In this document: one piece after another, positions 39,906-49,228 of the stretch
Layout of the letters: the number at the start of each line of letters is the position of its first letter
Position numbering within the stretch: position 1 is the first letter of the stretch
Assembly: GCA_035415815.1 (NCBI GenBank)
Contig: DAOOGR010000004.1
Coordinates: 1-52,370 of the forward strand
DNA from: Rectinema sp003452735
GTDB taxonomy: Bacteria > Spirochaetota > Spirochaetia > Treponematales > Rectinemataceae
DNA length: 52,370 bases
Direction of reading: 5' to 3'
Position numbers and translations under genes: made by a program
The notes under the pieces: generated by a model
What the model was told of the DNA's origin: nothing
What the model saw: only the letters and a program-made list of their open reading frames with translations
The model's database searches: none

Positions 39906-41618
39906 ATGGCGAAAGACAGAAATGGGAAAATGGAGCATGTTCATATAATTCGTAAAGATCCAGCTCTCTTTCTAGCGCTTGTTATTATCTGGCTTTCATT
40001 CGCCATATTTATTCTCTATCCTTTGCTAAAACTGCTTGCAACAACTTTCTTAGTTAAAGGCAGTTTTTCTTTAGATAATTTGACTAAAATCCTAAGAAAA
40101 ACATACAACCAAAAAGCATTTTGCAATAGTATCTTGCTAGCTGCTGCAGTTAGTGCTGCAGGAACTCTAATTGGATATCTTTTTGCACTAGCTGTAACAA
40201 GAACTAATTGGCCTAAGTATTTCAAATGGCTTTTAAGTTCAATAACTATACTTCCATTGATTTCGCCCCCGTTTACAAGTTCTATTTCTCTGACACTTAC
40301 TCTAGGACCAAATGGGATTCTGCTAAAAGCTCTACATCTTGATGATCTTAACTTTTACGGGTTTTGGGGCACATTTCTTTCTGAGACATTAACTTATTTC
40401 CCAGTTGCTTTCATGGTACTTTCAGCAATATTAAGTACAATGGATGCTAATATCGATGATGCGGCTTTATCGTTGGAAGGAAGTAGAGGAAGGATATTCC
40501 GCACAATAACGTTACCTTTATCGATGCCAGGTATTGCCAATTCAATTTTATTATTATTTGGTTCTAGCCTTGCTGACTTTGCAACACCACTTATTTTGGG
40601 TGGTCATAACTTCCCGATACTGCCTACACAAGCCTATCTTCAAATCACCGGACTCTATGACTTAAAAGGAGGGTCAAGTCTCAGCTTCTTACTTATCTTA
40701 CCTGCCCTTCTTGTTTTTCTTTTTCAAAGATATCTTGTTGGAAAGAAAAGCTATGTAACCATAACCGGGAAAAGCGGAGCTCAGTCCCAATTTTCGAGAC
40801 TTCCTTTCTGGCTTGAGACATTAACAGCTGTAATCTGCAGCTTTATAGCCCTGTTCATTGTTTACTTGTATTTTATTATTCTCCAAGGTTCTCTTGTCAA
40901 AGTATGGAGCGTCGATAATACTTTCACTCTTGAGCATTTTTCTTATGTGTTCACAAATGGCAAGAAAGCTATATTAGATACGCTCAAGATAGCCATTATT
41001 TCGACATTAATAGGCTCATTCCTCGCTATTATCATTGGTTATATCATTCAAAGAAAAAAATTTGCTGGCAAACGCGCTCTAGAGTTTATAAGCATGCTCA
41101 ACTATGCACTCCCGGGAACTGTAGTCGGTATTGCTTATATATTGGCCTTCAACGAAAAGCCGATTCTATTGACAGGAACAATGACCATTTTGGTTGCTGC
41201 GTATGTATTTCGCTATTATGCGACAGGCATTCGCTCAGTAGTAGCATCACTTCAGCAAATAGACCCGTCGATCGAAGAAGCATCGGCAAGCCTTGGTGCA
41301 GGATCAGTAAGAACTCTTTTCAAGGTAACCATTCCTCTAATTATACCTTCAGTCTTAGCAGGTATGCGTTATTTGTTCATTCATTGTATGACAGCTATCA
41401 GCGCAACCATATTCTTGGTTTCGGTACGATGGACGCTTTTAACGACCCGCATTCTAGAAAGTATGACAGAATTACAGTTCTCTCAGGCTTCAGCATTTTC
41501 CATCGTACTTATTGTGCTTGTCTTTATCGCTGATGCGATTATGGGAGGCATGATGAAATTAAGCACAAAAAAATTCGGTATTGCACAGGAGAATATCTAT
41601 GACAACAGCGGCGCTTGA
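39906..41618 (+). CDS. AfuB/FbpB-type ABC permease with two fused permease domains (second system)
   Basis: Membrane protein of 570 aa with two permease domains in one chain. The two coupling loops are DDAALSLEGSRGRIFRTITL around residue 190 and EEASASLGAGSVRTLFKVTI around residue 460. The first has LEGS in place of the usual LGAS, a small deviation. Same architecture as the protein at 24725-26350. AAGG lies ahead of the ATG, and the 3' end overlaps the ATPase gene by 20 bases. Confidence 0.9.
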   Translation: MAKDRNGKMEHVHIIRKDPALFLALVIIWLSFAIFILYPLLKLLATTFLVKGSFSLDNLTKILRKTYNQKAFCNSILLAAAVSAAGTLIGYLFALAVTRTNWPKYFKWLLSSITILPLISPPFTSSISLTLTLGPNGILLKALHLDDLNFYGFWGTFLSETLTYFPVAFMVLSAILSTMDANIDDAALSLEGSRGRIFRTITLPLSMPGIANSILLLFGSSLADFATPLILGGHNFPILPTQAYLQITGLYDLKGGSSLSFLLILPALLVFLFQRYLVGKKSYVTITGKSGAQSQFSRLPFWLETLTAVICSFIALFIVYLYFIILQGSLVKVWSVDNTFTLEHFSYVFTNGKKAILDTLKIAIISTLIGSFLAIIIGYIIQRKKFAGKRALEFISMLNYALPGTVVGIAYILAFNEKPILLTGTMTILVAAYVFRYYATGIRSVVASLQQIDPSIEEASASLGAGSVRTLFKVTIPLIIPSVLAGMRYLFIHCMTAISATIFLVSVRWTLLTTRILESMTELQFSQASAFSIVLIVLVFIADAIMGGMMKLSTKKFGIAQENIYDNSGA

Positions 41619-42726
41619 ACTCATCAATGTTACCAAGACATTCCATAAGGAAAGAGAAAAAGTAACAGCAGTAGATTCGGTAAATCTAATTGTTAATCAG
41701 GGAGAGATGGTAGTATTCCTTGGGCCTTCAGGCTGTGGCAAAACAACTACATTGCGCATGATAGCTGGATTCGAGTTGCCTTCATCGGGGAAGATATTAA
41801 TCGAAGGCTCGGATATGACAAATGTGCCTGTAAACAAGAGAGGCATAGGTTTTGTGTTTCAGAATTATGCTCTATTCCCGCATATGAATGTATACAACAA
41901 TGTAGCTTATGGATTAAGATCTAGAAACGAAAGAGAATCCACAATTAAAGTCAAAGTAAAAAATGCGCTCGATCTTGTAGGGCTGACAAATGAAGAAGGC
42001 CGCTTTCCTAATCAGCTTTCAGGCGGAGAACAGCAAAGAGTTGCACTTGCACGCGTATTAGTTATGGAACCAAAGCTACTGTTAATGGATGAGCCTCTGT
42101 CTAATCTTGATGCGAAGCTACGCATTTATATGAGAACGGAGTTAAGGCGAATTCAGAAAAAACTCGGAATTACATGCCTTTATGTAACACATGACCAATC
42201 TGAAGCGCTTACAATGGCAGATCGAATTATGGTAATGAATAAGGGCCATGTCGAACAAATAGGAACTCCCTTCGATATTTATGCTCAACCTTCATCTCTT
42301 TTCGTTGCTGATTTTATTGGACAAGCTAATATATTAGAAGTAATAGTAGAGAGCATCGAGGGCAATTTTGCTTTGGTTTCAATTCCTGATGGCTGGCATT
42401 ATACAGCAAGAATAATAGATCCCTCGCGTATTAGATCGGGAAGCAAAGCATCACTCATAGTGCGTCCAGAAAATATCCGTGTAAGAAAAAGACAAATAGA
42501 AAGAATAGATGATATAGCTTGTGAGCCTAAAACTGAAAACATTCAAGCCATTGTGAATTCAACTGTTTTTATGGGTGGTCATATTGAATATCAATTAGAT
42601 TTAGGCTCAAGAGGCAAACTATTGGCTTTCGAGCCCTTCCGGCCTGGTTCTGATATATATCAGGAAGGCGATAATGTGTGCGCAATAATCGATAAGGATA
42701 TGGCACTTCTACTTCCTGGAAATTAA
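41599..42726 (+). CDS. AfuC/FbpC-type ABC transporter ATP-binding protein (second system)
   Basis: ATPase of 375 aa: Walker A GPSGCGKTTT, Q-loop VFQNYALFPHM, signature LSGGEQQRVALARVL, Walker B LLMDEPLSNLD, H-loop YVTHDQSEAL, and a C-terminal TOBE-like domain starting near GQANILEVIV. ATG 41599 is chosen because AGGAG lies seven bases upstream inside the permease gene; TTG 41581 lies before that site. It closes the operon and converges on nanA. Confidence 0.92.
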   Translation: MTTAALELINVTKTFHKEREKVTAVDSVNLIVNQGEMVVFLGPSGCGKTTTLRMIAGFELPSSGKILIEGSDMTNVPVNKRGIGFVFQNYALFPHMNVYNNVAYGLRSRNERESTIKVKVKNALDLVGLTNEEGRFPNQLSGGEQQRVALARVLVMEPKLLLMDEPLSNLDAKLRIYMRTELRRIQKKLGITCLYVTHDQSEALTMADRIMVMNKGHVEQIGTPFDIYAQPSSLFVADFIGQANILEVIVESIEGNFALVSIPDGWHYTARIIDPSRIRSGSKASLIVRPENIRVRKRQIERIDDIACEPKTENIQAIVNSTVFMGGHIEYQLDLGSRGKLLAFEPFRPGSDIYQEGDNVCAIIDKDMALLLPGN

Positions 42727-42798
42727 TAAAACTTTCAGTACACAATAAATTTGGCGCACAACTCCTTGCCAAGTATAAGGACAAAATACAACTATTGC

Positions 42799-43695
42799 TC
42801 AAAGCCCGATCAATTTCATATCTACATATTTCCTACCAAGCGCATCGGCTTTTTCTTTTTGCTCTTGCGATAACGGAGAAAATGGTGGCAGGCAGCATCC
42901 TGTGTCAATGCCCGATATGGATATTATTTCCTTCAGGGCCTGATAGAGCCCAAGGCTTGTAAGCTCTTGGATGGCGCTGTTGAGTTTGGCTTGGCCGGCG
43001 CGTGCTTGAGAAATAAGACCAAGATCCACATTTTTCCAGATTTCTTTGGCTATATGTGCGAACAGGTTGTATGTCGAACCTATCGCACCAAAGGCTCCAA
43101 GCGCTTTACCGCAAAGCAATAGCTCATCGTAGCCAGAAAATACGATCTTATCTGGAAAAGCAGAGATAAGTCGTTCCATGGTATAGAGATCGCCAGATGT
43201 ATATTTGAATCCAGCGATCAATGGATGTTCAAAGAGCCTTCGAGCTTGTTCGATGTCAAAACTTGTACCTGTAAATGCTGGTATATAATAGACTAACATT
43301 GGTAGGTTGGCCGCTTCGGCTAGTCTAAAATAGTAATCGCATATCTCCGAAAAATTAAATCTATAATAATATGGTGTCACCGCAGATACAGCATCATATC
43401 CAAGGGCCGCTGCCAAATGTGCCAGCTCTTCTGCTTCCTTGACGTTTATCGATCCTATCTGCGCTATCATCGAAACCCGGCCAGCATTTGTCTCCGCTGC
43501 AATTTGGAGAACCTTTTTCTTGGCATTGGTGTCGCTCAAAAAAGACTCTCCCGTACTTCCGCCTATGTAAAGGCCATCCACTTTCCCCAGCGTAATGTTT
43601 CTCTCTACCATCGCCGAAAGAGATTTTTCTTTCACAATGCCATCTGATGTATACGGAACGAGTTGTGCCGCATAGATGCCTGATTCTAGTTTCAT
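42799..43695 (-). CDS. nanA: N-acetylneuraminate lyase NanA
   Basis: Splits sialic acid (N-acetylneuraminate) into N-acetylmannosamine and pyruvate; cytoplasmic DapA-superfamily barrel of 298 aa. Compared with E. coli NanA the match is close at key places: DGLYIGGSTGESFL, GYDAVSAVTPYYYRFNFSE, the Tyr in LVYYIPAFTG, the Schiff-base Lys in GFKYTSGDLY, and SGYDELLLCGKALGAFGAIGSTYN-type ending. The ATG at 43695 has GAGGAG upstream; a longer reading from 43749 would overlap the preceding gene. It is the last gene of the Opp-type transporter operon, 10 bases after the beta-propeller gene. Confidence 0.87.
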   Translation of the reverse strand: MKLESGIYAAQLVPYTSDGIVKEKSLSAMVERNITLGKVDGLYIGGSTGESFLSDTNAKKKVLQIAAETNAGRVSMIAQIGSINVKEAEELAHLAAALGYDAVSAVTPYYYRFNFSEICDYYFRLAEAANLPMLVYYIPAFTGTSFDIEQARRLFEHPLIAGFKYTSGDLYTMERLISAFPDKIVFSGYDELLLCGKALGAFGAIGSTYNLFAHIAKEIWKNVDLGLISQARAGQAKLNSAIQELTSLGLYQALKEIISISGIDTGCCLPPFSPLSQEQKEKADALGRKYVDMKLIGL

Positions 43696-43705
43696 CGATT
43701 TCTCC

Positions 43706-45166
43706 TCATCCGCGCTCCAATCTTTCTTGTCTTGTGATCGCAAGATCACCTTCTATTGCGTAGATTCTCGAATTCCTGAATTTAAGACAAAGACTTAAAG
43801 GTTTTTCAGCTAAATATGATGTCGACATATTGCCAAATATTATTTTGTTCCATCCACTTTTAGTAATGCGCGTAACTTGTTTTCTTCCTCTGGCACTAGC
43901 CACTTCATCGAAGTAGCTTGAATTGCTTACATCGATAAACTCGCAGTCTATCCACCCATCGTCTTCTATATCTGCAAGTATCTCGAGATGTTCGCCATAG
44001 AAATTTGCTGGCCTCAATGTGAGAGTTGCTTCTTTTGAGCTTTCTTTTGCCGCATAATACGCAAATTTATCCTTGTCTATCCATGCTCTACCAAGGGATG
44101 TTTCTCTGAAATTGGTATGCTGGCCGTTTCCGCCCATGTAGTAAATGCATATCCTGTCGTCTATCTCGATTGGAGAGCTCGCATATATGCATCCGCAATC
44201 CCAATCACCATCCGGATACTTTCCCTTTCCTCTCTCGATAAGAGCAGCGCCAGTTTCAATCCAATCAAAGTGTCGAAGATCGAAAGAATACATAAGACTA
44301 AGATCTACGGTGTCAAAATTTTCTGCTGATCTGTCGCCATCGTGATAGATCGAAGCGAGTCCAAGATACAATCCTTCATAGAAAAAAACTGGCATTGAAT
44401 AAACTTGGCTATCGAAGCCTATCCCGCGAGCGATTTCTTCAGGCTCGGTCCATGTCAAGAAATCGCTGCTCTCGGATTTGGCAGCGATCCTAATGCCATC
44501 TTTCCAAATGCGTGTGACGAGCACATAACGGTTTGTCTTTGGATCCACAAATGCAAAGTTATGTGTATCTGCTGGCGGATTGTATTTTGGCCATGGCTGA
44601 GGAGTGCTGAAGTCGATACCATCCCGAGAAAAAGCAACTGCCATATAGTTGTTTTCTTGAGAATAATGCATTTTTGTGATGAGTTTGTATCTCTTGGCAG
44701 GATCGGGATCGGCTCTATCGTACAAAACGCTCGTACCATGAGCATTCTTCAATATTATATTGTTGGCCAAGTTTCCTTCGAATTCAGAAAGCCCAAGCTC
44801 GGGTTTTTGCCAATGTATTCCATCTGTTGACATTGCATAGCAAGTGCAGGTCGCCCTGCTTTTGGATGGCATATATTGCCTAAAAGGCCGCTCTTCGAGT
44901 CTGGTCTGAGCCGAGTCTTTGTCATAAGAAAATGTAGTGTAATAGAGCCTAAAGACATTCTGCTCTATATCCCGAAAAACATTAGGATACCCATTATCGT
45001 AGCGCACTTCCCAGGGCTTGGAAGGATTGGCAAAAAACTCCTCTGTCATCATGGGGTTGTTTTTCGTATCTTTTTCTGCTTTTGCCAGGCGGAGCACTGC
45101 ATTTTGGCATAGGTGCCCATCAATGATGCCTCGATCGAACAATAAATATTTTTTTGGTTTGTTCAT
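43706..45166 (-). CDS. Five-bladed beta-propeller protein, GH32/GH43-like fold, function unknown
   Basis: Protein of 486 aa with no signal peptide. Repeated propeller blades can be read, each with an aromatic/Asp pattern: RLYYTTFSYD, CYAMSTDGIHWQKPELGLSEF, YMAVAFSRDGIDF, WTEPEEIARG and DDRICIYYMGGNG. A C-terminal beta-sandwich-like part (about 385-486) starts at TLTLRPANF. The STDGIHWxKPxLGL-type phrase is common in poorly characterised glycosidase-like proteins of carbohydrate loci. I cannot assign catalytic residues. It overlaps the ATPase gene by four bases and precedes nanA, so it should act inside the cell on an imported sialyl or N-acyl sugar compound; that is inference. Confidence 0.6.
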   Translation of the reverse strand: MNKPKKYLLFDRGIIDGHLCQNAVLRLAKAEKDTKNNPMMTEEFFANPSKPWEVRYDNGYPNVFRDIEQNVFRLYYTTFSYDKDSAQTRLEERPFRQYMPSKSRATCTCYAMSTDGIHWQKPELGLSEFEGNLANNIILKNAHGTSVLYDRADPDPAKRYKLITKMHYSQENNYMAVAFSRDGIDFSTPQPWPKYNPPADTHNFAFVDPKTNRYVLVTRIWKDGIRIAAKSESSDFLTWTEPEEIARGIGFDSQVYSMPVFFYEGLYLGLASIYHDGDRSAENFDTVDLSLMYSFDLRHFDWIETGAALIERGKGKYPDGDWDCGCIYASSPIEIDDRICIYYMGGNGQHTNFRETSLGRAWIDKDKFAYYAAKESSKEATLTLRPANFYGEHLEILADIEDDGWIDCEFIDVSNSSYFDEVASARGRKQVTRITKSGWNKIIFGNMSTSYLAEKPLSLCLKFRNSRIYAIEGDLAITRQERLERG

Positions 45167-46248
45167 AGTTTGCCCTTCTTTGTTGGCTCGGACTCTCCGT
45201 TTGTTTTTCCATATAGATGACAGGCTATAAAATGAGATGGATCGTCCGAAAGAGGAGCGAATTCTGGCTCTATTCTCCTGCATATATCCATTGCATCTCT
45301 ACATCTCGGATGGAAGGCGCAACCAGAGGGTTTATCGATTGGGCTTGGCACATCTCCCTGCAAGATTATCCTCTTTTTCTTTACATCTATGGAAGGAATT
45401 GGAACAGCAGAAAGAAGGGCTTGCGTATAAGGATGCCGCGGCATCTCATAAAGCGAAATGGAATCCGCCATCTCGACGATTTTCCCAAGATACATGACCA
45501 TAATCTTGTCGCTCATATACTGGACAACGCTTAAGTCATGCGCAATAAAAACATAGGTCAGCCCAAGCTGTTTCTGTAGGTCTTTCATCAGATTGAGAAC
45601 TTGAGCTTGAATCGATACATCGAGTGCCGATACAGGTTCATCGCAGATAACCATTTCCGGGCCTATACACAAAGCCCTCGCTATACATATCCGCTGTCGC
45701 TGTCCACCCGAAAATTCATGAGGATAACGATACATATATTCTGCACTGAGATTTACCATCTCAAGGTTTCTGACTATTGTTTCTTTGCGCTCTTTAGGAT
45801 CCTCATGGCCATGAACTCGTAATGGTTCATCAAAAGAATCGAATATTTTTTTAGAGGGATTGAGGGCTGAAAAAGGATCCTGAAATATCATTTGTACTTT
45901 TCTACGGAAGGGCATGAGTTCCTTAGAGCTCAGCTTTGCAAGGTCTCGCTTACCTTCCGGAAAATGAAAAAGAAGCTCTCCCGAAGTAGGATGCTGCAGC
46001 ATCATCATTGTCTTACCGAATGTTGTTTTGCCGCAGCCCGATTCTCCAACCACTCCAAGCGTCTCTCCCGCATGGATTGTTATGGACACATCATCGAGAG
46101 CTTTTACCCATCCTACGGTCTTGCGGAAAAAGCCAGCCAAAACTGGATAATACTTCTTAAGATTTCTAATCTCGAAGATGATTCCTTCTTGTCCGGGATT
46201 TCCTTGACTGCAATTCTCAGGCAGTTGCTGATATGATTGCGAATTCAT
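45163..46248 (-). CDS. Opp/Dpp-type ABC transporter ATP-binding protein (OppF-like, nanA locus)
   Basis: ATPase of 361 aa with Walker A GESGCGKTTFG, Q-loop MIFQDPFSALNP, signature FSGGQRQRICIARAL, Walker B MVICDEPVSALDVSIQ, H-loop FIAHDLSVVQ, and the oligopeptide C-terminal motif CAFHPRCRDAMDIC. It overlaps both neighbours by four bases, as in a tightly coupled operon. Family 5 ABC importers can carry sialic acid (the SatABCD system of Haemophilus ducreyi), which makes the nanA link plausible. Confidence 0.9.
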   Translation of the reverse strand: MNSQSYQQLPENCSQGNPGQEGIIFEIRNLKKYYPVLAGFFRKTVGWVKALDDVSITIHAGETLGVVGESGCGKTTFGKTMMMLQHPTSGELLFHFPEGKRDLAKLSSKELMPFRRKVQMIFQDPFSALNPSKKIFDSFDEPLRVHGHEDPKERKETIVRNLEMVNLSAEYMYRYPHEFSGGQRQRICIARALCIGPEMVICDEPVSALDVSIQAQVLNLMKDLQKQLGLTYVFIAHDLSVVQYMSDKIMVMYLGKIVEMADSISLYEMPRHPYTQALLSAVPIPSIDVKKKRIILQGDVPSPIDKPSGCAFHPRCRDAMDICRRIEPEFAPLSDDPSHFIACHLYGKTNGESEPTKKGKL

Positions 46249-47258
46249 TGCTGCAACTCCTTTGAATCCTCGAAAAGCATACAGCGGACGTGATGATTCT
46301 CTTCTATTTCATATACCGGAACATCAAGAACACGACACTTGTCCATCATAAAATCACAGCGGTTAGCGAATTCGCAGCCTTTTGTGCATTCGGAAGGAGA
46401 AGGAGTGGAACCTCGTATCGTCTCCAACCTCTCGGTTTTCCCATGGCCCAAAACTGGTACTGATCGAAGGAGAGCCTTGGTATAAGGGTGACAGGGATTA
46501 TGGAAAATGCGTTCTACAGGCGCGCGTTCGACTATTCTGCCCATATACATCACGGCCACTTCATCCGCCGTCTCTGCAACCAAACCCATATTGTGAGTAA
46601 TCAAAATGACCGCTTTGCCTTGCTCATCCTTTAGGCCTTCCATCAGCTCTATGATCTGAGCCTGAATGGTGACGTCTAAGGCCGTGGTTGGCTCGTCGGC
46701 TATTAGGAGATCTGGGTTACATATCATGGCGATTGCTATCATCACACGCTGCTTCATTCCGCCAGAAAATTGATGTGGATAATCATCTATCCTTCGAGCC
46801 GGGTCTGGTATGCCAAGGCTTGCAAACATCTCTACGATACGCTCGCGAGCTTCTTTTTTGCTCATCTTGAAATGCTGAAGAAGATTCTCAGCCACCTGAT
46901 CTCCAACTCTGTATACAGGATTTAAAGATGCCATGGGATCCTGAAAAATCATGCCTATCTTTCTACCGCGGATCGCTCGCATCTCCTTACCAAAAGGTTC
47001 TAAGTTATGTAAATCATAATTATTGTCTATATCATGAAATATAGCCTCACCGCCTGTCAGTCTGCCATTCTTTGGAAGAAGACGCATCACAGAGTGGACC
47101 GTAACACTCTTTCCGCAACCCGATTCCCCAACGATGGCAAGCGTTTCTCCCTGCCGCGCAGAAAATGAGACTCCTCTAATTATAGATATATCTTCGTTGC
47201 CAACGCGGAAGTTTGTCTGCAAGTTTTTGACCTCAAGAATAAGTCTGCCTGGCTGCAT
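46245..47258 (-). CDS. Opp/Dpp-type ABC transporter ATP-binding protein (OppD-like, nanA locus)
   Basis: Partner ATPase, 337 aa. Walker A GESGCGKSVT, Q-loop MIFQDPMASLNP, signature FSGGMKQRV, Walker B LLIADEPTTALDVTIQ, H-loop LITHNMGLV and the Cys-bearing C-terminal CEFANRCDFMMDKC. It follows the permease gene by 15 bases. Two ATPases with two permeases and one binding protein make the importer complete. Confidence 0.92.
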   Translation of the reverse strand: MQPGRLILEVKNLQTNFRVGNEDISIIRGVSFSARQGETLAIVGESGCGKSVTVHSVMRLLPKNGRLTGGEAIFHDIDNNYDLHNLEPFGKEMRAIRGRKIGMIFQDPMASLNPVYRVGDQVAENLLQHFKMSKKEARERIVEMFASLGIPDPARRIDDYPHQFSGGMKQRVMIAIAMICNPDLLIADEPTTALDVTIQAQIIELMEGLKDEQGKAVILITHNMGLVAETADEVAVMYMGRIVERAPVERIFHNPCHPYTKALLRSVPVLGHGKTERLETIRGSTPSPSECTKGCEFANRCDFMMDKCRVLDVPVYEIEENHHVRCMLFEDSKELQQ

Positions 47259-47273
47259 CTTCTAGGATACCTT

Positions 47274-48137
47274 CTACAGATTAGGATCGAGCACGTCGCG
47301 CAGACCATCGCCTGCGAAATTCACGGCTAATACAAAAATCGAAATCACAAGGCCTGGGAAAAACCACATCCACCAATAATTCCGAATTACTTCAATCGAC
47401 CTCGCTGCATTCATAATATTGCCCCAAGTGGGTACGGTGATCGGAACTCCCAGCCCCAAAAAACTCAATCCCGCCTCTTGAAGGATATAGTTAGCAATAT
47501 TGATTGTAGTCGCAACCATTATCGGGCTTATCGTATTAGGCAAAATATGCTTGAACATGATGGATAAATCCGAAATACCGAAGGCTTTGCACACTTCCAC
47601 ATAAGTCTCTTCCCGAAGCGAAAGGAACTCATTACGAATCATCCTAAATGGCGTCATCCAACCGGTTATGAAAAAAATAAATATAAGATTGTTTACACCC
47701 TGCCCCACAAATGCCACAAGAATAAGCACCAATATCATGTTAGGGAAAGTCAAGAATATCTCTGAAAGCCTTACAAGAAAGGCGTCAATCTTGCCCCCGA
47801 ACCAACCTGCAATACAGCCCAAAATCATACCTACCGCAGAGCCAAGTATAGCGCCTACAACGCCCACATAGATCGAAATTCGACCTCCATAGAGAACCTG
47901 AGCAAACAAGTCTCGGCCCATTTTATCGGTGCCCATCAGATGTTTCCAGCTCGGTGGCTTTGTCATATTTGTAAAATCGATCTTAGAAGGACTATAGGGA
48001 GTAATGAAGTTTGCGAATATCGATGCCAATATCATCGCTATCGCTACAATGGTACCTATCATCGCAAGCTTATTTCTAACAAGCTTATTCCAGCTCCTGA
48101 GAGCTAGACTTGATTTCGTTATTCTCTGTTGATCCAT
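47274..48137 (-). CDS. Opp/Dpp-type ABC transporter permease (OppC-like, nanA locus)
   Basis: Permease subunit of 287 aa. First helix in LAMIGTIVAIAMILASIFANF, then the family phrase LMGTDKMGRDLFAQVLYGGRIS and coupling loop VCKAFGISDLSIMFKHILPN. ATG 48137 is chosen; a TTG nine bases upstream would abut the GGGG of the ribosome binding site. It pairs with the permease at 48153-49109. Confidence 0.91.
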   Translation of the reverse strand: MDQQRITKSSLALRSWNKLVRNKLAMIGTIVAIAMILASIFANFITPYSPSKIDFTNMTKPPSWKHLMGTDKMGRDLFAQVLYGGRISIYVGVVGAILGSAVGMILGCIAGWFGGKIDAFLVRLSEIFLTFPNMILVLILVAFVGQGVNNLIFIFFITGWMTPFRMIRNEFLSLREETYVEVCKAFGISDLSIMFKHILPNTISPIMVATTINIANYILQEAGLSFLGLGVPITVPTWGNIMNAARSIEVIRNYWWMWFFPGLVISIFVLAVNFAGDGLRDVLDPNL

Positions 48138-48152
48138 AATTGGCAACCCCTT

Positions 48153-49109
48153 CTATCGCTCGAATCGTATTCTGGGATCGAGAAGCGCCATAAGCAGATC
48201 GACTAGAAAACTTGCAAGCAGCATTGCCGCCGCGATCATTAATGTGGTCATCATTATGACTGGATAATCGCTTGCGGATACACCTTGGAGAATTATTGCG
48301 CCAATACCAGGCCATGAGAAAACTGCCTCGATCATAACCGATCCTCCCACTAGAATCGGAAGGCGGAAAGCGAGGATAACCAATGTTGGGCCTAAGGCAT
48401 TTCTGAATGCATGTTTGATATACACTTTCCACTCAGGAATGCCTTTTGAGCGCGCAGTCTTTATGTAGTCCTTGTTCATTACATCTAACATCGAATTGCG
48501 TGCATATCTGAGAAGAGCAGCTGTCATAGATATTCCAAGAGCTAAAGAGGGCAGAATAATATTAGGCACATGGTCCCACCATGTTTTATATCCGAACTCT
48601 ATCCTCCCGCCTATGGGCAGCCAGCCTAGCTTTATAGAGAAAAATTGAATTAGGATAATCCCAAAGAAAAATTGTGGAATAGAAATGCCAACAACACCTA
48701 TTATTCGGCCTATATAATCGATGATTGTATTCTGCTTTATAGCTGAAATTATTCCAATTCCAATACCCAAAATGGTCGATATTATGAGTGCAATAAGCGA
48801 AATCTCGAAAGTAGCAGGCAATTTCATTGCAATGATTTTGGAAATGGAAGTACCATCGACAATGCTGTAGCCAAAATCTCCTTTCAGTATATTGCCAAAC
48901 CATCTAAAATATTGAACATAGATTGGATCATTTAGCCCAAGATGTTCTCGCAATGCTTCTAGATTAGCAGCATTTGCCGCCATATCGGGAGAAGCTAAGT
49001 AGCTTATAGGGTCGATTGGGGAAAACTGAATGCCAACAAAAACTATAATGCTTATGATGATAAGCATCGGAACGATGGCGAGCAGTTTCCTTATAAAATA
49101 GTATAGCAT
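48153..49109 (-). CDS. Opp/Dpp-type ABC transporter permease (OppB-like, nanA locus)
   Basis: Permease subunit, 318 aa when started at ATG 49109 (MLYYFIRKLLAIVPMLIIIS), the classical OppB N-terminus; a TTG at 49124 would add five residues. Coupling loop: RTARSKGIPEWKVYIKHAFRNA. The ASPDMAANAANLEALREHLGL loop after the first helix is typical of the family. Confidence 0.92.
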   Translation of the reverse strand: MLYYFIRKLLAIVPMLIIISIIVFVGIQFSPIDPISYLASPDMAANAANLEALREHLGLNDPIYVQYFRWFGNILKGDFGYSIVDGTSISKIIAMKLPATFEISLIALIISTILGIGIGIISAIKQNTIIDYIGRIIGVVGISIPQFFFGIILIQFFSIKLGWLPIGGRIEFGYKTWWDHVPNIILPSLALGISMTAALLRYARNSMLDVMNKDYIKTARSKGIPEWKVYIKHAFRNALGPTLVILAFRLPILVGGSVMIEAVFSWPGIGAIILQGVSASDYPVIMMTTLMIAAAMLLASFLVDLLMALLDPRIRFER

Positions 49110-49150
49110 TTCCAAAATTCCCAAGGAAAATTAAATCACTCTCTAAAGAA

Positions 49151-49185
49151 CGATGTGTGCAAGGGACAAGCCCTCACACACATCG
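49151..49185 (-). promoter_or_regulatory. Stem-loop after the Opp-type binding-protein gene (nanA locus)
   Basis: Arms 49151-49165 and 49171-49185 give 15 pairs, two of them G-U only in the minus-strand RNA, with a five-base loop. It is followed by TTCTTT rather than a strong U-tract. It lies between the binding-protein and permease genes. Confidence 0.75.
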
Positions 49186-49228
49186 CTAGAAGCCAATTAC
49201 TAAAAAACATCGAATATAATTTATTATT

